From Streptomyces sp. TRM49041 (GTDB lineage: Bacteria; Actinomycetota; Actinomycetes; Streptomycetales; Streptomycetaceae): a stretch of DNA of 64,000 nt. The notes under the pieces are model-generated. The model searched no databases. It saw nothing but the letters and a program-made list of their open reading frames with translations, and had not been told where the DNA came from. The position numbers were made by a program, and so were the translations under genes. This document shows positions 62,294 to 64,000 of this stretch, piece after piece; the first letter of the stretch is position 1; every line of letters begins with the position of its first letter. The stretch covers positions 1 through 64,000 of the forward strand of contig NZ_VSRY01000139.1 in the NCBI RefSeq assembly GCF_008271805.1, read 5' to 3'.

Positions 62294-62914
62294 CTATTCG
62301 AACCGTGCCGTGTCGCCGGCCCCGCGGCGGACGATCTCGGGCTCGCCACCTGAGAAGTCGATCACGGTGGTCGGCACGGTCCCGCAGTCGCCCGAGTCGA
62401 CCACCGCGTCGAGGACGTGGTCGAGCCGCTCCTTGATCTCCCAGCCCTGTGTCATGGGCTCCTTCTCGCCGGGCAGCAGCAGCGTGCTCGACACCAGCGG
62501 CTCACCGAGCTCGGTGAGTAGTGCCCGGGTCACCACGTGGTCGGGAATCCGCACCCCCACGGTCTTCTTCTTCGGGTGCTGCAGCTGGCGCGGCACCTCC
62601 TTCGTCGCGGGGAGGATGAACGTGTAGCGGCCGGGCGTGGCCGCCTTGAGCGCCCGGAACACATCGTTGTCGACATGTACGAACTGCCCGAGCTGGGCGA
62701 AGTTCTCGCAGACGAGGGTGAAGTGGTGCCGGTCGTCGAGGTCTCGGATCGTACGGATCCGTCCCAGGGCCTCGCGGTTTCCCAGTCGGCAGCCGAGCGC
62801 GTAGCAGGAGTCCGTCGGGTAGGCGACGAGCGCGCCGGAGCGGATGCTGTCGGCCACGTTGCCGATGGCGCGTCGCTGGGGGTGGTCGGGGTGCACATCG
62901 AAGTACTTCGCCAT
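62294..62914 (-). CDS. Sua5/YciO/YrdC-family protein
   Basis: A 206-residue protein. Its fold signature is GALVAYPTDSCYALGCRLGN and then GRIRTIRDLDDRHHFTLVCE NFAQLGQFV and YTFILPATKEVPRQLQHPKK K. The family includes TsaC/Sua5 (threonylcarbamoyl-AMP synthesis for tRNA t6A) and the YciO paralogue. Length and the first motif fit YciO better; the C-terminal Sua5 domain is absent. The start is an ATG followed by AKYFDVHPDHPQ, typical of actinobacterial YciO. Confidence 0.9.
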   Translation of the reverse strand: MAKYFDVHPDHPQRRAIGNVADSIRSGALVAYPTDSCYALGCRLGNREALGRIRTIRDLDDRHHFTLVCENFAQLGQFVHVDNDVFRALKAATPGRYTFILPATKEVPRQLQHPKKKTVGVRIPDHVVTRALLTELGEPLVSSTLLLPGEKEPMTQGWEIKERLDHVLDAVVDSGDCGTVPTTVIDFSGGEPEIVRRGAGDTARFE

Positions 62915-63263
62915 CCGCCGAGCCTACGCCCAGTGTCGACGACAGGTGCCCCTCCTGCCCGTTCCGTCACTCTCACGTCCGGCCCGCCACCCGCCGGTAC
63001 GTCACCCGGCTGCGGTCCCTGTCTGAGCGCAGCAGGCCGCCACCCCATGGCCGGTGACGGGCACGATCCGGCGGCGGAAGCACGCGGGAGATCACAGTGA
63101 ACGCACGAAACCCCGGGTAGGTGCCGTCGCTGTTGACGAGCGGTCCGCCCGGTCGGCTGCAGACAGCCCGAGTTGTTGGGCCGGCGGGGTGTGCAGGAAT
63201 GCGGGCCGGGGTGTGATCGTTGATTTCTGGAGTATCCATCGACGACGTAAGGATCGACTACCC
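62915..63263. other. Intergenic region before aldo/keto reductase
   Basis: About 350 bases between divergent genes, expected to hold both promoters. AAGGA at 63249-63253 is the likely ribosome site for GTG 63264. No operator or small gene was recognised. Confidence 0.4.
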
Positions 63264-64000
63264 GTGAGCAAGGTCCCCTCCATCATCCTCAACAACGGTG
63301 TCACCATGCCGCAGCTCGGCTTCGGAGTCTGGCAGGTGCCGGACGACGAGGCGGCCGGTGCGGTGGGTGCCGCTCTGGAAGCCGGTTACCGGAGTGTCGA
63401 CACCGCTGCCGTGTACGAGAACGAGCGGGGTACCGGACAGGCCATCACCGCGTCCGGGATCGGCCGTGAGGAGTTGTTCGTCACCACCAAGCTCTGGAAC
63501 AGCGACCAGGGCTACGACTCGACGCTGCGCGCCTTCGACGCCTCGCTGGTGCGGCTGGGGCTCGACTACGTCGATCTCTACCTGATCCACTGGCCGGTGC
63601 CGCGGCTTGACGCGTACATCGACACGTACAAGGCGTTCGAGAAGATCCTCGCCGACGGACGTGCCCGTGCCATCGGCGTGTCCAACTTCCTGCCCGAGCA
63701 CCTGGAGCGGCTCGTCGACGCCACCTCCGTCGTGCCGGCCGTCAACCAGATCGAGCTGCACCCCCAGCTCGCCCAGGCCGATTCCCGTGCCTTCCACGCC
63801 CGCCACGACATCGCCACCGAGGCATGGTCGCCGCTCGGGCAGGGGAAGGGCCTGCTGGAGGTGCCGGCCGTCGTGGCCGTCGCCCGCAAGCACGGCCGTA
63901 CCCCCGCGCAGGCGGTTCTGCGCTGGCACCTTCAGCTCGGGAACGTGGTCATCCCCAAGTCCGTGACCCCGTCGCGGATCCGGGAGAACATCGAGGTCTT
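63264..64000 (+). CDS. Aldo/keto reductase (partial, runs off window)
   Basis: The first 245 residues of an aldo/keto reductase of the 2,5-diketo-D-gluconate reductase type (normal length about 275). The catalytic set is present: Asp and Tyr in SVDTAAVYENERGTG, Lys in FVTTKLWN and His in YLIHWPVPRLD. NADPH-binding blocks include AIGVSNFLPEHLERLV, VNQIELHPQLAQ and VIPKSVTPSRIRENIEVF at the window edge. It reduces aldehydes or ketones with NADPH in the cytoplasm. The GTG start matches the family beginning (VPSIILNNGVTMPQLGFG). Confidence 0.95.
   Translation, partial: MSKVPSIILNNGVTMPQLGFGVWQVPDDEAAGAVGAALEAGYRSVDTAAVYENERGTGQAITASGIGREELFVTTKLWNSDQGYDSTLRAFDASLVRLGLDYVDLYLIHWPVPRLDAYIDTYKAFEKILADGRARAIGVSNFLPEHLERLVDATSVVPAVNQIELHPQLAQADSRAFHARHDIATEAWSPLGQGKGLLEVPAVVAVARKHGRTPAQAVLRWHLQLGNVVIPKSVTPSRIRENIEV

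Noticed and set aside
1..64000. tRNA, rRNA, riboswitch or CRISPR features
   Set aside because: Read for T-loop GTTCGA contexts, regular repeat arrays and conserved riboswitch cores; the few GTTCGA hits are inside coding genes.

Overview
The window is high-GC DNA with strongly GC-biased third codon positions, frequent GTG and TTG starts, stop/start overlaps of the ATGA and GTGA type, several ECF sigma factors, a CU044_5270-type protein, a SpoIIE-type phosphatase, a class F sortase, a DUF2975/XRE pair and many actinobacterial insertion-sequence families. Together these point to Streptomyces or a close relative. The density of broken transposases and broken accessory genes resembles a chromosome-arm region. 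No tRNA, rRNA or CRISPR array was seen.

Region 1 (1-8.5 kb) is mostly intact metabolism and regulation. It holds a GNAT acetyltransferase, a TetR regulator divergent from a membrane-anchored alpha/beta hydrolase, an AraC regulator followed by a frameshifted LysE exporter, and an Lrp/AsnC regulator divergent from a coupled pair. That pair is a diaminopropionate ammonia-lyase-like PLP enzyme and a MOSC / flavin reductase / [2Fe-2S] fusion.

Region 2 (8.6-32.2 kb) is an insertion-sequence graveyard. Fragments of IS630, IS1380, ISAs1, IS982, IS701, IS5, IS481, IS3 and a TniA/TniB-like transposon lie between genes that have been truncated or frameshifted. The broken host genes are a DUF1023 hydrolase, an acyltransferase, a histidine kinase and a methyltransferase. 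Intact islands remain: an orphan Imm53 immunity protein, a NarL-type response regulator, an AhpD-like protein, an ECF sigma/CU044_5270 operon, a DUF2975/XRE pair behind a 23-bp perfect inverted repeat, and a PAS/GAF/PP2C phosphatase. The most interesting unit is an NB-ARC/TPR NLR-like ATPase with an upstream two-helix membrane protein; both carry the same short TG[DN]A-type repeat motif.

Region 3 (32.3-41 kb) has an orphan sugar-type solute-binding lipoprotein, a PadR/ABC ATPase/FtsX-type permease operon, an anti-sigma-type ATPase, and a four-gene sortase/ECF sigma cluster.

Region 4 (41.6-46.8 kb) looks like a conflict-type module: a small cysteine-containing protein, a membrane protein overlapping it, and a convergent large TPR-CHAT protease gene that is frameshifted between the TPR and CHAT parts.

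Region 5 (47-64 kb) is largely intact chromosomal metabolism. It contains a saccharopine dehydrogenase-like gene with a divergent TetR gene, a TARG1-like macrodomain protein, an ECF41-type sigma factor with its NDH-2-like oxidoreductase, an orphan TOPRIM protein, choline-to-betaine genes (betB divergent from betA-betT), a DUF485/sodium:solute symporter pair, an MmcQ/YjbR protein, a Sua5/YciO protein and an aldo/keto reductase cut by the window end. Most single-base frameshifts fall in G/C runs, so some could be assembly errors rather than real decay.
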